From positions 1-64,000 of the forward strand of contig JBARIW010000066.1 in assembly GCA_049799955.1 (NCBI GenBank): a stretch of 64,000 nt of DNA, given 5' to 3'. The notes under the pieces were generated by a model, which worked only from the letters and a program-made list of their open reading frames with translations, was not told the DNA's origin and searched no databases. This DNA is from JBGTFE01 sp049799955 (GTDB taxonomy: Bacteria; Acidobacteriota; Blastocatellia; Pyrinomonadales; Pyrinomonadaceae). Positions 1-8,967 of this stretch are shown here, in pieces. The stretch's first letter is position 1. Every line of letters begins with the position of its first letter. A program made the translations under genes and the position numbers.

Positions 1-2
1 CG

Positions 3-1100
3 CCGGGACCTGTGGCAGCATCGCCGGCACCAGTAACGAGCTTGACGACTCCGTTTGCCGGTCTGACGACACCGCAGATAAACGGAACATGGACGCTGAC
101 GATTCGCGACGGCGGCGGCGGCGACACGGGTTCGATTACCGCTTCCAATCTGACTCTCACCGCCGCCCCCGTCGTCCCTGTGGATGCGGCGAATGACGTG
201 AACGGCGACGGCAAGTCCGATTATACGGTGGTCAGAAACGTCGGCGGCGGTCCCGGCGGACAGATGCGTTGGTTTTACAACACTAATGGAACAGGCGCGC
301 CGACCGTTGCGCTCGACTGGGGCTTGGCAACAACCGATGTCTTTTTGCTGGAAGATTTTGACGGCGACCTTAAGGATGATATTACCGTTTGGCGCTCGGC
401 ACCGGCAGGACAGGCGGCATTTTACATTCTGCAAAGTCTGACGAACACAGCGCGAATCGACACATTCGGACAAATCGGCGACGACCCGACCGTCATCGGC
501 GATTACGACGGCGACAACAAAACCGATACGGCGGTTTATCGCGCCGGAGCAATGGCAAACGACCCAAGCACATGGTATTATCGCGGCTCGCTGACGCCCG
601 CCACCGTTACGACTATTCCGTGGGGGAAAAACGGCGATTTCCCGTCACCGGGCGATTATGACGGCGACGGCAAGAATGATTTTGTCATCCAGCGCAACAA
701 CGGCGGCGGTCAGGCTGCTTTCTGGCGTCGCAACAACGACGGCTCGGCAAGCTTAACCGTTTTCGGAACACCAACGGATGTCATCGTTCCGGGAGATTAC
801 GATGGCGACGGCAAAACCGATTATGCCGTTGTCCGGGGAGTCGCCGGAAATTATCAATGGATATATCTGGCGAGCAGCAACAGCTCGATTAACTACATCA
901 CATTCGGCGCGTCGGCGTCGGACCTTGTGACGCAGGGCGATTATAACGGCGACGGTAAAACCGATGTCGCAATATGGCGACCGAGCGCGACTCCGGGCGG
1001 AAGCTTCTACGTTTCGCGTGATACGGTCAGCGGTGCTGTCCAGTTCTTCACATTCGGACAAAACGGCGATTATCCGGTCAATAACTGGAATCGTCACTAA
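3..1100 (+). CDS. Secreted FG-GAP/VCBS repeat protein, C-terminal part (5' end outside window)
   Basis: The frame is open from the first bases of the window, so this is the tail of a longer gene. The first 50 residues resemble the end of a proprotein-convertase P domain (NGTWTLTIRDGGGGDTGS followed by a beta strand). The rest is about six FG-GAP/VCBS-type repeats of roughly 45-50 residues, each with a calcium-loop-like core such as GDYDGDGKTD followed by a W/Y-containing strand; such repeats usually form a beta-propeller. The same repeat type ends the cytochrome peroxidase at 19172-21988. Export is inferred from these domains, since the signal peptide would lie outside the window. The enzymatic part, if any, is not visible. 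A strong hairpin terminator follows the stop codon. Confidence 0.8.
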   Translation, partial: PGPVAASPAPVTSLTTPFAGLTTPQINGTWTLTIRDGGGGDTGSITASNLTLTAAPVVPVDAANDVNGDGKSDYTVVRNVGGGPGGQMRWFYNTNGTGAPTVALDWGLATTDVFLLEDFDGDLKDDITVWRSAPAGQAAFYILQSLTNTARIDTFGQIGDDPTVIGDYDGDNKTDTAVYRAGAMANDPSTWYYRGSLTPATVTTIPWGKNGDFPSPGDYDGDGKNDFVIQRNNGGGQAAFWRRNNDGSASLTVFGTPTDVIVPGDYDGDGKTDYAVVRGVAGNYQWIYLASSNSSINYITFGASASDLVTQGDYNGDGKTDVAIWRPSATPGGSFYVSRDTVSGAVQFFTFGQNGDYPVNNWNRH

Positions 1101-1117
1101 TTAGATAAGTAAGAAAA

Positions 1118-1157
1118 AAGAACGGAGAGCAAAACTTAACTTTTGCTCTCCGTTCTT
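1118..1157. terminator. Bidirectional hairpin terminator
   Basis: A perfect 17-bp inverted repeat (1118-1134 and 1141-1157) with a 6-base loop. It starts with A residues and ends with T residues, so it can stop transcription from both convergent neighbours. Confidence 0.85.
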
Positions 1158-1187
1158 CATTTGCTCTGATTTTGTCAGAAATTGCTT

Positions 1188-1571
1188 TTATTTAGAACAT
1201 TCTTCGACTTCGTCCCAGCTTTTGAGCGAAAACTCTTTTTTGAGATTTCTGAAAACGACGGCTTTGATAAAGCCCGTTACGCCGTCGGTTTCCGCTTCCT
1301 CGCCCGGAACATAAATCTGCATACAAAGGCGATAATTCGTTCCCGCGACGACCTGCGTTTCGGCAGTTTCGATTGATTCGAGCGAGAAATCCGTTTCCTG
1401 TTCATCGCTTTTCGCCTGAACGGCAAAATCAGCCGCCGCTCTAACTCCGGCATCGTTTACCGAAATCGATTTATAGCCGCCGGTTTTGATTTGGGCAAAA
1501 CACGATGCGGCGCAGCCGAAGATAAAGCAGAACGCGGCGAGAGAAAATATTTTTTGCAGATTATTTTTCAT
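1188..1571 (-). CDS. Small secreted cystatin-like protein
   Basis: A 127-residue protein with an N-terminal signal sequence ending near ASCFAQ. I chose the ATG at 1571; a GTG at 1595 would add eight residues before the signal peptide. The mature part has an N-terminal Gly-Gly (TGGYKSI), a long helix-like stretch, then QVVAGTNYRLCMQIYV, and a C-terminal Trp (KSWDEVEEC). Gly near the N-terminus, QxVxG in the first hairpin and a Trp in the second hairpin are the hallmarks of type 1/2 cystatins, inhibitors of papain-like cysteine proteases. From family knowledge this suggests an exported protease inhibitor or a cystatin-fold protein of other role. No nearby gene explains its target. Confidence 0.6.
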   Translation of the reverse strand: MKNNLQKIFSLAAFCFIFGCAASCFAQIKTGGYKSISVNDAGVRAAADFAVQAKSDEQETDFSLESIETAETQVVAGTNYRLCMQIYVPGEEAETDGVTGFIKAVVFRNLKKEFSLKSWDEVEECSK

Positions 1572-1660
1572 AGATTTATCGTAAAAAAAGCGCACGATAA
1601 CGGTCGAGCCGTTTCAAACGCGCTGATTATCGGGAAGATTTTATCTTTCAGGCAGATTTC

Positions 1661-1849
1661 CTACGGCTTTTTGCGGCGACCGTCCGGTTCTTTCGCCACG
1701 CCTTTGAACGGTTTGCCGTCCACTTTGACATCCATAAACTTGCCGTCTTCGTGGCTGCGCTTTGTCCAGTCGCCCGTAGCCGGATTTTGAACCTGCGTTT
1801 CATTTTTGACCGAGCCTTTGCGAAATCCTTTGCCTGTATTTGTAGCCAT
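1661..1849 (-). CDS. Small basic conserved hypothetical protein
   Basis: A 62-residue soluble, Lys/Gly-rich protein with no signal peptide or membrane segment. It has the pattern KGFRKGSVKNETQVQNP, TGDWTKR, then GKFMDVKVDGKPFKGV. I recall this pattern from short conserved proteins in many bacteria, but no function is known to me. It stands alone between the cystatin-like gene and a divergent secreted protein gene. Confidence 0.6.
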   Translation of the reverse strand: MATNTGKGFRKGSVKNETQVQNPATGDWTKRSHEDGKFMDVKVDGKPFKGVAKEPDGRRKKP

Positions 1850-2024
1850 ATTTTCCCCCTTGTCGAATACCTGTTATTTGCTCATTTTTGCGCTTTTGCC
1901 GGGGCAAGTCAAGAATATAGTTTAATTTATACACTTTTTATTTTGTAAATCGGAAGGTAATATGTATAATCCAACAAGGGAAAATCCCCGCCCGCAATAT
2001 CTTGATAAAATGGAGAACAATTTA

Positions 2025-2375
2025 ATGAACTTTCAAAGCAAATTTCTCAGAATGAGTCTGCTCACCATAGCGTTCATTTTGATGAGTTTCACGGTCAGCA
2101 ATGCGCAGGACAGCGAGTGGTCGTTTAAGGTAACGAACAAAACGAAAACCACCATTAAAAGATTGTTGGTCGCCGAGCCTAACAAAAAATACAAGGATTT
2201 TGACATCGGCAAAGGAATTCTTCCGGGCGAAACGGCAACTCTCGTCTGGAACAAGGAAACCGACAGCGAGAGCTGCAAACAATGGTTTAAGGCAGTATAT
2301 TCCGACGGCGTCGAGACAGAAGCGGCTTATGTTGATTTCTGCGAAGAAGACGTTCATCTGGACTTTAACAGGTAG
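2025..2375 (+). CDS. Small secreted protein of unknown function
   Basis: A 116-residue protein. The start at 2025 is supported by GGAG at 2012-2015, nine bases upstream; in-frame ATGs at 1962 and 2010 would place polar residues before the signal peptide. The signal sequence ends near SNAQDSE. The mature domain (about 90 residues) has KVTNKTKTTIKRLLVAE and a later ESCKQWFKAVYSDG, with two cysteines that could form a disulfide. The look is that of a small beta-sandwich. I do not recognise the family. A hairpin terminator follows. Confidence 0.65.
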   Translation: MNFQSKFLRMSLLTIAFILMSFTVSNAQDSEWSFKVTNKTKTTIKRLLVAEPNKKYKDFDIGKGILPGETATLVWNKETDSESCKQWFKAVYSDGVETEAAYVDFCEEDVHLDFNR

Positions 2376-2395
2376 TCTTATTTATTAGTAAAAGT

Positions 2396-2436
2396 AAAAA
2401 TGAATAGTGAAATGTTATTTTTCACTATTCATTTTT
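2396..2436. terminator. Bidirectional hairpin terminator
   Basis: A perfect 17-bp inverted repeat (2396-2412 and 2420-2436), loop 7, flanked by A and T runs, between convergent genes. Its stem contains GTGAATAGTGAA-like words that recur in the hairpin at 32724-32804. Confidence 0.8.
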
Positions 2437-2439
2437 TAT

Positions 2440-2751
2440 TTAATCCGTCTGCCACGAGTGCAAAACTATCCAGACATCGCGTGAAATCTCTATGCCTTCG
2501 GGAAAATGCGCGTTAAAATCCGCGCGCAGGCGTTCCGCTTCCGTTTTCAGATACTCTCTTAGAACATCTTCATCCCGCGCATGATATTGAATCCTGTAGC
2601 GATTTTCCAGCGTGCGCGTAAAATACGCCGCGTGAAAATATTTTGTCGCCAGCAAATCCGGAATATGCCGCTCGCGCATATATTTTTCATACGCTTCGAC
2701 CAGGTTTGCCCGCACGACGGCGCTTATCTCGTAAATTACCGTTTCGCTCAT
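2440..2751 (-). CDS. DUF4286 family protein
   Basis: A 103-residue protein. It begins with VIYEISAVV and carries RERHIPDLLATKYFHAA, then a strand with RYRIQYHARDEDVLREYL, matching the layout of DUF4286, a small ferredoxin-like alpha/beta fold of unknown role. The start codon overlaps the stop of the upstream gene in an ATGA (2748-2751), so the two are probably translationally coupled. No signal peptide. The function is unknown. Confidence 0.7.
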   Translation of the reverse strand: MSETVIYEISAVVRANLVEAYEKYMRERHIPDLLATKYFHAAYFTRTLENRYRIQYHARDEDVLREYLKTEAERLRADFNAHFPEGIEISRDVWIVLHSWQTD

Positions 2752-3431
2752 AAATGTTTGTATTCTTCCGAGCCGATAACCCAGATAAAAGACTGTAAAT
2801 CAATCATATCTTTCGGGCGCAAATCGCTCTGGTCGCGCCGTATTGTTTCGGCAAATTCGATGAGACGCGCGTAAATTTCCCACGACGGACGCGATTTGTA
2901 TTCGAATTTGAATCCGTATTCGCGGGCGGCGCTGCGCGTTGTGTTCGGTTTGAGAAAAATATGCGTTCCCGGCTGTGCAAGAAAGCCGAAAACCGTTACG
3001 TTCGTCCATGTCAAAACGCGCGTCTGCTTTCGCGGCAGATTTTCGACGACTTCGACCCAGCGCTCGAATTTTTGCTCAAGATTGCCCGCGCCGTGCAGAA
3101 ATTCATAAAGACCTTCGGCAAATGAGCGCGCGCCGTCATCGATTTTGACAGCATCGCGCAGAGCCATTTTTTCAAACGAAAACAAAAGATTAGTTCTCGA
3201 CTCGATTCGGATAGCGCGTGCGGCAATCTCGGAAAATTCTTTTTTCTTCAAAAGAGAGTGAAAAGCGTCTTGGTTTAAAGTCTCGTCCCACTGCTCGTGC
3301 GCCGCCTGCTTGTAGCCGCGTTCCCAATCGAAATATTTAGCGTCCGCGAAGCCTTTCGGAAAAAATTGCAGAAAAAATTTCCGGCAGCGTTTTGCTTCCG
3401 GCGACATCTCTTTATGCAAGTTCTTGTTCAC
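2748..3431 (-). CDS. Hypothetical protein coupled to the DUF4286 gene
   Basis: A 227-residue soluble protein of unknown family. I place the start at the GTG at 3431 because GAGGAG lies nine bases upstream (3441-3446 on the plus strand); the longer frame from 3464 has no ribosome site. It has a charged N-terminal half and a C-terminal half rich in aromatic residues (VLTWTNVTVFGFLAQPGTHIFLKPN, shortened here to its key words TWTNVT and HIFLKP). No signal or membrane segment is seen. The ATGA overlap with the downstream DUF4286 gene suggests a shared function. I cannot assign one. Confidence 0.65.
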   Translation of the reverse strand: MNKNLHKEMSPEAKRCRKFFLQFFPKGFADAKYFDWERGYKQAAHEQWDETLNQDAFHSLLKKKEFSEIAARAIRIESRTNLLFSFEKMALRDAVKIDDGARSFAEGLYEFLHGAGNLEQKFERWVEVVENLPRKQTRVLTWTNVTVFGFLAQPGTHIFLKPNTTRSAAREYGFKFEYKSRPSWEIYARLIEFAETIRRDQSDLRPKDMIDLQSFIWVIGSEEYKHL

Positions 3432-3591
3432 TGCGTTTAACTCCTCAAAGTATAAAAATTGCACATTTTACATTCTACATTTTTAATTATTTTACAAAAG
3501 TAGTCTGTAAAATAATTGGTAATCCTGGACGTGAAATTTACAATGCAGTGCTTTTTAAATCTCTTACTTCTTAGTTTTTTCGCAAAGCGCG

Positions 3592-6174
3592 TCAAATCAC
3601 TTTGACGATAATCATCGTCATATCGTCATGCTGTTTCGCGCCGTCGGCAAATTTATCGGCGCAGGCGACGATGTGCGGCAAGATTTCTTCCGCCGATTTT
3701 TCCGTGATTTTTTTCAGTTCTTCGAGCATCGCGTCTTCGCTCCATTCTTCTTCCTGCGGATTCATCGCCTCGCTTATTCCGTCGGTAAAACCGACGAGCA
3801 AATCGCCCGTTTCCAACTCGATTTCGCCCTGCTTGTAATTGACCAGCATTGGCGGCAGCATTCCGACGACCGCGCCGCCTTCTTCGAGCTTTACGACTTC
3901 GCCGCTCGCCCGAATCAGAAACGGCGGGTTGTGTCCGGCGTTGACGTAAACCAGTTTTCTCGTCGCAGGTTCGTATTGCGCGTAGAAAAACGTCGCGTAG
4001 CGGTTCGAAGTCGAAGCTTCATAGACGAGCGAATTTATTTGTTTCATCAAGCCCGCCAAATCGCTTTTGAAATGAATCGCCTGCCCGCGCAAACTCGCCT
4101 GAAGGCTTGCCATCATCAGCGATGCGCCGATGCCTTTGCCGGAAATATCGCCGATGGCGATGCCGAATTTGTTTTCGGGCAGCTCGATAAAATCGTAATA
4201 ATCGCCGCCGACGCCGAGCGCCGGACGACACGCGCCGTAATAATCCAAGCCTTTAATACGCGGCAAATCCTGCGGGAAAAGCCTTTCCTGAACTTCTCTG
4301 GCGATTTCAAGCTCGCGGTTGATGCGCTCTCTCTGCCCGACCTCGCTCGCAATCGCTTCGGTCAGGCGCGAGTTTTCCAAAGCTAAACCGGTCTGCGCGG
4401 CGACCGATTTTAGAAGACGCAAATCGTTCGGCGAATAAGGCTCTTCCGAGAGTTTCGGACTTAAAGAAATCACGCCCGAAAGCCCGTCTTTCGCGCCGAC
4501 CGGCAGAAGAAGCTGCGAATTTAGCTCGCGCAGATTCCTTCGTTCTTCCGGCTGAATTTCTTCGTGAATCCACGAATCTTCGTCGTCCTGATAAATCAGA
4601 AGCGTTTCGTTTTTCTTTAATTTTTCAATAGTTATGTCGTTTTCAGCCAAAGATGCGGACGGCGCGTTTTCGTAGCCGAGCGCGTAGGCGGACTGAAACG
4701 AATTGCCGTTTTTTAAGAGAAGTATGACCTGCGGAACGTGAAGAGACTCGCTGATTTTGGCGGAAACGGTTTCGAGCAGAGGTTTTGTCTCGACCATCGT
4801 GCGGACTTCCTCGCTCAAATCCGAGAGAATCTGCTCGGCATTGTAAGCTTCGCGGAAAAATTTGCGGTCAATCCAGACTCTGAGACGTTTGGCGGCAAAA
4901 TCAATCAGCGGAATCATCGCAAATCCGGCGGCGATAAAACCGATTTGCGCCGCCAAATTTTCTTTATAGTTTCTGGAAATCCAGACAACCCAGAAAATAA
5001 GCGCAATCAAAAAGATAAACTGCAAAGCCTTGATTCCATTTCGGGCGAGCGCATACTGCAAGCCCTGCCGGACGACGACGCTCACGTCCATCGCGCGCTG
5101 GATGACAATCACGTAAGCCATCGTCAGCGGAAAAAGAAGCAGCAGGAAAAGCGCGAGAAGGGCGAACCAGAACGGTACGAGCTCAAAAAATCCGCCTTCT
5201 TTGCCGCTGATAATTCGATACAAAACGATGATGAGCGCGGGCACCATCGCAATGGTCGTTCCGACATATAAAATCCGCAGGCGGCGGCGCGAATCCCTGT
5301 TTTCGAGCGTCGCGCTCTTGGTCGCCAGCGCCGCGAAAAACATTCCCATCGCAATCATCGTCAAAATTGTAAACGCGCTGTCAAACGGGCTTGTGAAATT
5401 ATCTACCGGCTGCCAAAGCCAGCGCCAGCCGAGAAACCTGCCGATTTGCTCGAAAAAATTGGCAGTCGCCATAAACGTGAGCGGCACAAGCAAAATTAAT
5501 TTGACATACGGATGCCGCCGGTCGAATTCGAGCCTTTCGGGAAAATAGACGCCGAAAAGCAGCATCGTTATCCCGACAAAATTTATCGTCGTTTCTTGAT
5601 AAACCTTAATCAAACTACCGTCGCGCCCGGTTTCCATCCCGATTGCGCCGATTCCGAGAAGAAGAAAAAGCAAAATCCACGCCTGCGCGTCGCGCGGACG
5701 AATGAAGGCGACGTAGAAACCCAGAAGAATGCATAGAAGCGGGAGCAGAATGTGAAAAATCAGCGTGATGGAAAAGGTCGAGATTCTCTCGCCGAGTGAA
5801 ACCTCGTTGCGCACGGCGCTGACGGTTATAAGCTGGCGCGTGGTTTCGCCCGCGTCATTGCGGCGCTCGATGGTCAGATTTATCGGCTCGCCGGCTCGCG
5901 TCTTTACCAGTTCTTCATAAAACATCTGAGTATTGCCGTATTCGCGCCCGTTAATTTCCAAAACCAGGTCGCCTAACTTCAGTCCGGCTTCTTTGCCTTC
6001 GGGACGCAGCTCGCTGATTCCTTCATTTCTGGTTATAAACGGGCTGCGAACATCGGCGACGTTAAAAACCCGGCTTAAGCCTTCAGAAACGATTGCGGTA
6101 TGCATGGCAAAAGCGGTAAGCGCGATGATAAACAAAATCACCAGCGGAATGTAGAGAAGCGTCCGTTTTTTCAT
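3592..6174 (-). CDS. PDZ, multi-TM, GAF and SpoIIE-type phosphatase protein
   Basis: An 860-residue membrane signalling protein. TM1 is at about 5-27, followed by a PDZ-like domain at about 40-115 (ELRPEGKEAGLKLGDLVLEING). Seven or so further TM helices span 135-420. A GAF domain follows at about 445-615 (VPQVILLLKNG to AAQTGLALENS), then a PP2C/SpoIIE domain from about 640 to the end with GGDYYDF, GDISGKGIGA, FTDGISEA and HDDMTM, which hold the metal-binding aspartates. Such proteins dephosphorylate serine/threonine on anti-sigma-factor antagonists or similar partners. The PDZ and membrane part may sense the envelope state. No STAS or anti-sigma partner is adjacent. It is divergently transcribed from the esterase gene across a 98-bp gap. 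Confidence 0.88.
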   Translation of the reverse strand: MKKRTLLYIPLVILFIIALTAFAMHTAIVSEGLSRVFNVADVRSPFITRNEGISELRPEGKEAGLKLGDLVLEINGREYGNTQMFYEELVKTRAGEPINLTIERRNDAGETTRQLITVSAVRNEVSLGERISTFSITLIFHILLPLLCILLGFYVAFIRPRDAQAWILLFLLLGIGAIGMETGRDGSLIKVYQETTINFVGITMLLFGVYFPERLEFDRRHPYVKLILLVPLTFMATANFFEQIGRFLGWRWLWQPVDNFTSPFDSAFTILTMIAMGMFFAALATKSATLENRDSRRRLRILYVGTTIAMVPALIIVLYRIISGKEGGFFELVPFWFALLALFLLLLFPLTMAYVIVIQRAMDVSVVVRQGLQYALARNGIKALQFIFLIALIFWVVWISRNYKENLAAQIGFIAAGFAMIPLIDFAAKRLRVWIDRKFFREAYNAEQILSDLSEEVRTMVETKPLLETVSAKISESLHVPQVILLLKNGNSFQSAYALGYENAPSASLAENDITIEKLKKNETLLIYQDDEDSWIHEEIQPEERRNLRELNSQLLLPVGAKDGLSGVISLSPKLSEEPYSPNDLRLLKSVAAQTGLALENSRLTEAIASEVGQRERINRELEIAREVQERLFPQDLPRIKGLDYYGACRPALGVGGDYYDFIELPENKFGIAIGDISGKGIGASLMMASLQASLRGQAIHFKSDLAGLMKQINSLVYEASTSNRYATFFYAQYEPATRKLVYVNAGHNPPFLIRASGEVVKLEEGGAVVGMLPPMLVNYKQGEIELETGDLLVGFTDGISEAMNPQEEEWSEDAMLEELKKITEKSAEEILPHIVACADKFADGAKQHDDMTMIIVKVI

Positions 6175-6272
6175 AAATTTTATAACTTATTCGCCGAGCC
6201 TGCGTAGAAACAAAATAACATAATTCACGAAAGAATAATAAGTTAATTTTGAGAGATTTCGCGGGAGCTTTT

Positions 6273-7451
6273 ATGCTGAATAAAAAATTGTTGTTGCCGG
6301 TAGTTTTTATTTTCTGTTTTGTTTTCGCCGCAAGCGGTCAAAGTCCTCTGGTTGCGAGCGTCGTTCACACAAAATACACGATTAATTCGACCATTCTCGG
6401 CGAAGAAAGAACGATTCTTGTGCGCGTTCCTTTAAATTACGCCGAACGGAACGACAAATATCCGGTCGTTTATATGCTTGACGCGCATCCGCCGCAAAAC
6501 GCGATGATGATTGGCATCATCGAACAGCAGGTCTGGGGCGGACAGATTCCCGATATGATTGTCGTCGGCATCCAGAACACGAACCGCGGGCGCGATATGA
6601 CGCCGACGAAAGTAAACGACGGCAGAGGCGAAAGCGGCGGTGCGGATAAATTCTTGCAGTTTATCGAAACGGAAGTGATGCCTCTGGTCGAAAAAAACTA
6701 CCGCACGCAGCCTTACAAAATCTTCGCCGGACATTCTCTCGGCGGTTTGCTCGCCGTTTATTCGTTCGTCTCGCGCCCGGATTTGTTTAACGCCTACATT
6801 GCCGCCAGTCCCGTTCTCGGCTGGGATAATAATTTCGTCATCAAGCGCGCCGAAGAGCTGTTCAAGCAAAAAAAGGAATTTAAGAAGACGATGTTTGTCG
6901 CGCTCGGCGACGAGCCGGATTTAAGCAAAGGTTTTAATTCGTTCGAAGAATTGCTCAAAAAGACGAATCCGAAAGGCATAGATTACGAGTTCAGGCAATT
7001 CGCGGACGAAAATCACGGCTCGGTCGTTCTGCCCGCCTATTACGCGGGATTGCGAAAGATTTTCGCGGGCTGGAATCCGCCGCAACCGCCGCGCGGCACG
7101 GTTCCCGATAATGCGGTTGCGGATTTGGAAAATCATTATAAAAAGCTGACCGAAAGATTCGGCTACACAATCCTGATTCCCGAAACGACGTTAAATCAGG
7201 TCGGTTATATACTTTTGAGAAATAATCAGATGCCGGAAGCAATCGAAGTTTTCAGAAAAAATTCGGTAAATTACCCGTATTCCGCCAACGCTCTCGACAG
7301 TCTGGCTGAAGCTTACGAGAAAAACGGGCAGTTAAAACCGGCGCAGGAAAATTACGAAAAAGCTTATAAAATGGCTGAAAAATACGGCGAAGCGCAGCTT
7401 GCAAAGAGCGCCAAAGCGAATTACGAAAGGCTTGTGAGTAAATCTAAATAA
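6273..7451 (+). CDS. Secreted esterase (Fes/esterase D-like) with C-terminal TPR
   Basis: A 392-residue exported alpha/beta hydrolase. The ATG at 6273 is preceded by GGGAG at 6263-6267 and starts a clean signal peptide ending near AASGQ; the TTG at 6249 is less likely. The catalytic domain belongs to the putative esterase family (PF00756 type). It shows YPVVYMLDAHP, the nucleophile elbow AGHSLGGLLA near residue 155, an aspartate region ALGDEPD and a late histidine in ADENHGSVV. The last 90 residues form TPR-like helices (MPEAIEVFRKNSVNYPYSAN, then KPAQENYEKAYKMAEKYG). Close relatives hydrolyse siderophore or acyl esters; the substrate here is unknown. Confidence 0.85.
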   Translation: MLNKKLLLPVVFIFCFVFAASGQSPLVASVVHTKYTINSTILGEERTILVRVPLNYAERNDKYPVVYMLDAHPPQNAMMIGIIEQQVWGGQIPDMIVVGIQNTNRGRDMTPTKVNDGRGESGGADKFLQFIETEVMPLVEKNYRTQPYKIFAGHSLGGLLAVYSFVSRPDLFNAYIAASPVLGWDNNFVIKRAEELFKQKKEFKKTMFVALGDEPDLSKGFNSFEELLKKTNPKGIDYEFRQFADENHGSVVLPAYYAGLRKIFAGWNPPQPPRGTVPDNAVADLENHYKKLTERFGYTILIPETTLNQVGYILLRNNQMPEAIEVFRKNSVNYPYSANALDSLAEAYEKNGQLKPAQENYEKAYKMAEKYGEAQLAKSAKANYERLVSKSK

Positions 7452-7506
7452 ATAAAAACTCTTCGCCTTTGCGTTCTTCGCGCCTTTGCGGGAAACTTTT
7501 CTTCAA

Positions 7507-7959
7507 ATGAAGTTCGTCAAAGAATCGATAATTCGCGCTTCACCCGAAAAGGTTTTCGCCTTTCACACGCTTCCCGACGCTATCGAGCGTTTGATTCCGC
7601 CGTGGGAAAACGCGAAAATTATCCGGAAAGCCGACATAACGAAAATCGGCTCGCAAGCAATAATCGAGCAAAAGATTTTCTGGCTTTTCCCTTCGCGCTG
7701 GATTGCCGAGCATACAAAATACGAGCCGCCGCAAATGTTTGAAGACGTGCAAATTTCCGGACCTTTCAAAAGCTGGCGGCATAAACATATCATCAAACCG
7801 CACGAAGAAGGCGCGCTTTTAAAAGACGAAATCGAATTCGAGCCGCCGCTGTGGATTTTCGGAGCAATCGCCGCGCCGCTCGTAATTTTGCCCAAACTAG
7901 AAAAAATGTTTGCGTATCGCCACGAAATTACGCGAAAATGGTGTGAGGAAGGAGAATAA
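7507..7959 (+). CDS. SRPBCC-fold protein (copy 1)
   Basis: A 150-residue protein with the START/polyketide-cyclase-like fold: KESIIRASPEKVFAFHTLPDAIERLIPPW at the N-terminus (key words ASPEKVFAFH and RLIPPW), then strands ending in a C-terminal helix. These folds bind hydrophobic ligands, and relatives are often annotated as cell-division-inhibitor-like or cyclase-like proteins. The ATG at 7507 is preferred; upstream lies a short TTTGCG/CTTCGC direct-repeat stretch (7460-7492). A paralogue of similar length and layout is at 56190-56651. The ligand is unknown. Confidence 0.75.
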   Translation: MKFVKESIIRASPEKVFAFHTLPDAIERLIPPWENAKIIRKADITKIGSQAIIEQKIFWLFPSRWIAEHTKYEPPQMFEDVQISGPFKSWRHKHIIKPHEEGALLKDEIEFEPPLWIFGAIAAPLVILPKLEKMFAYRHEITRKWCEEGE

Positions 7960-7963
7960 TATT

Positions 7964-8578
7964 ATGCAAGCCGAAACCATTTTGATTGACAATTCCTTTT
8001 TGCCTGTGGTTCTGGATTTCCGCGACGTTCTCGAAAAAATCAGCGATGACGAATTTGAAAATTTCTGTCGCCACAATCCCGATGTCGAAATCGAATTGAC
8101 CAAAGAAGGAGAACTCATAATTATGCCGCCGACCGGAGGACAAACTGGCATTCGTAATTTTTCATTAATCGGACATTTTTTTAATTGGGTGGAAACAGCT
8201 CAAAGCGGCGTCGCTTTTGATTCTTCTACGGTTTTCAGGCTGCCGAACGGCGCTAAACGCTCGCCGGATTTGGCTTGGATAAAAAATGTGCGATGGGAAA
8301 AACTGTCCGCTGAAGAGAAGGAAAAATTTCCGCCGCTTTGCCCCGATTTCGTCGTCGAGCTGCGCTCGCCTTCAGATTCGCTTAATAATCTGCGGAGTAA
8401 AATGGAAGAATACATTGAAAACGGCGCGTCTTTAGGCTGGCTGATTGACCCGTCGGAACGAAAAATTTATGTATATCGCCCTAATCTTGAGCCAGAGATT
8501 TTAGAAAATCCCAAAATCGTAAGCGGCGAGCCTTTGCTCGAAAATTTCTCCCTGAAAATGGAAAAAATCTGGTCTTAA
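7964..8578 (+). CDS. Uma2 family (DUF820) restriction-endonuclease-fold protein
   Basis: A 204-residue protein. AGGAAGGAG at 7946-7954 sets the ATG at 7964, four bases after the preceding stop. It carries the Uma2 pattern: EGELIIMPPTGGQTG, RSPDLAWI, PDFVVELRSPSD and GASLGWLIDP with VYRP near the end. The aspartate of SPDLAWI and the E of VVELRSPSD lie where the PD-(D/E)XK nuclease fold has its catalytic residues. The family is expanded in cyanobacteria and some other phyla, and the physiological role is unknown. It probably shares a transcript with the SRPBCC and Dabb genes on either side. Confidence 0.88.
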   Translation: MQAETILIDNSFLPVVLDFRDVLEKISDDEFENFCRHNPDVEIELTKEGELIIMPPTGGQTGIRNFSLIGHFFNWVETAQSGVAFDSSTVFRLPNGAKRSPDLAWIKNVRWEKLSAEEKEKFPPLCPDFVVELRSPSDSLNNLRSKMEEYIENGASLGWLIDPSERKIYVYRPNLEPEILENPKIVSGEPLLENFSLKMEKIWS

Positions 8579-8582
8579 AAAT

Positions 8583-8873
8583 ATGCTGACGCACATTGTT
8601 TGCTGGAAATATAAAACGGATACGAGCGCCGAACAGCGCGAGGAACACATTGCGAAACTAAGAAATTTGCCGAATTTGATTCCGAATATTTTAAGTTTTA
8701 ACGCCGGTTTTGACGTTCTGCATCTCGAACGCTCATTCGACATCGGCTTAGTCGCAACTTATCCCGACCGCGAGGCTTTGGATTTTTATACCGTTCATCC
8801 CGAACATCAGACGGTTGTGAATTTAGGCAGACAGATTGCCGAGAAAGTCATTTCGGTCGATTTTTTAGACTAA
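8583..8873 (+). CDS. Stress-responsive Dabb (dimeric alpha/beta barrel) protein
   Basis: A 96-residue protein. MLTHIVCWKYK, NLPNLIPNILSFNAG, LVATYPDREALDFYTVHPEH and a final strand VISVDFL fit the Dabb family, small proteins that dimerise into a ferredoxin-like barrel. It follows the Uma2 gene by four bases. The substrate, if any, is unknown. Confidence 0.85.
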   Translation: MLTHIVCWKYKTDTSAEQREEHIAKLRNLPNLIPNILSFNAGFDVLHLERSFDIGLVATYPDREALDFYTVHPEHQTVVNLGRQIAEKVISVDFLD

Positions 8874-8878
8874 GTTCC

Positions 8879-8960
8879 GGATAGTTAGAGGAAGTTGCAG
8901 AGTTGCGGACAGTTAAGAAACTTTCTGCAACTTCCTGTAACTCCTGCAACTATCTGCAAA
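8879..8960. repeat. Intergenic inverted repeat built of short tandem words
   Basis: Direct copies of GTTGCAGAGTTGCG-like words on one side and CTGCAACTTCCTG/CTGCAACTATCTG on the other give an imperfect foldback between the Dabb and PHP genes. It belongs with the dispersed word-repeat hairpins listed below, although its period is nearer nine bases than seven. Confidence 0.6.
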
Positions 8961-8967
8961 CTTTTTT

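Noticed and set aside
7440..7506. Promoter or small RNA before the SRPBCC gene
   Set aside because: The stretch is two copies of a CTTCGC/TTTGCG word without inverted arm or promoter boxes; I can only call it a short direct repeat.
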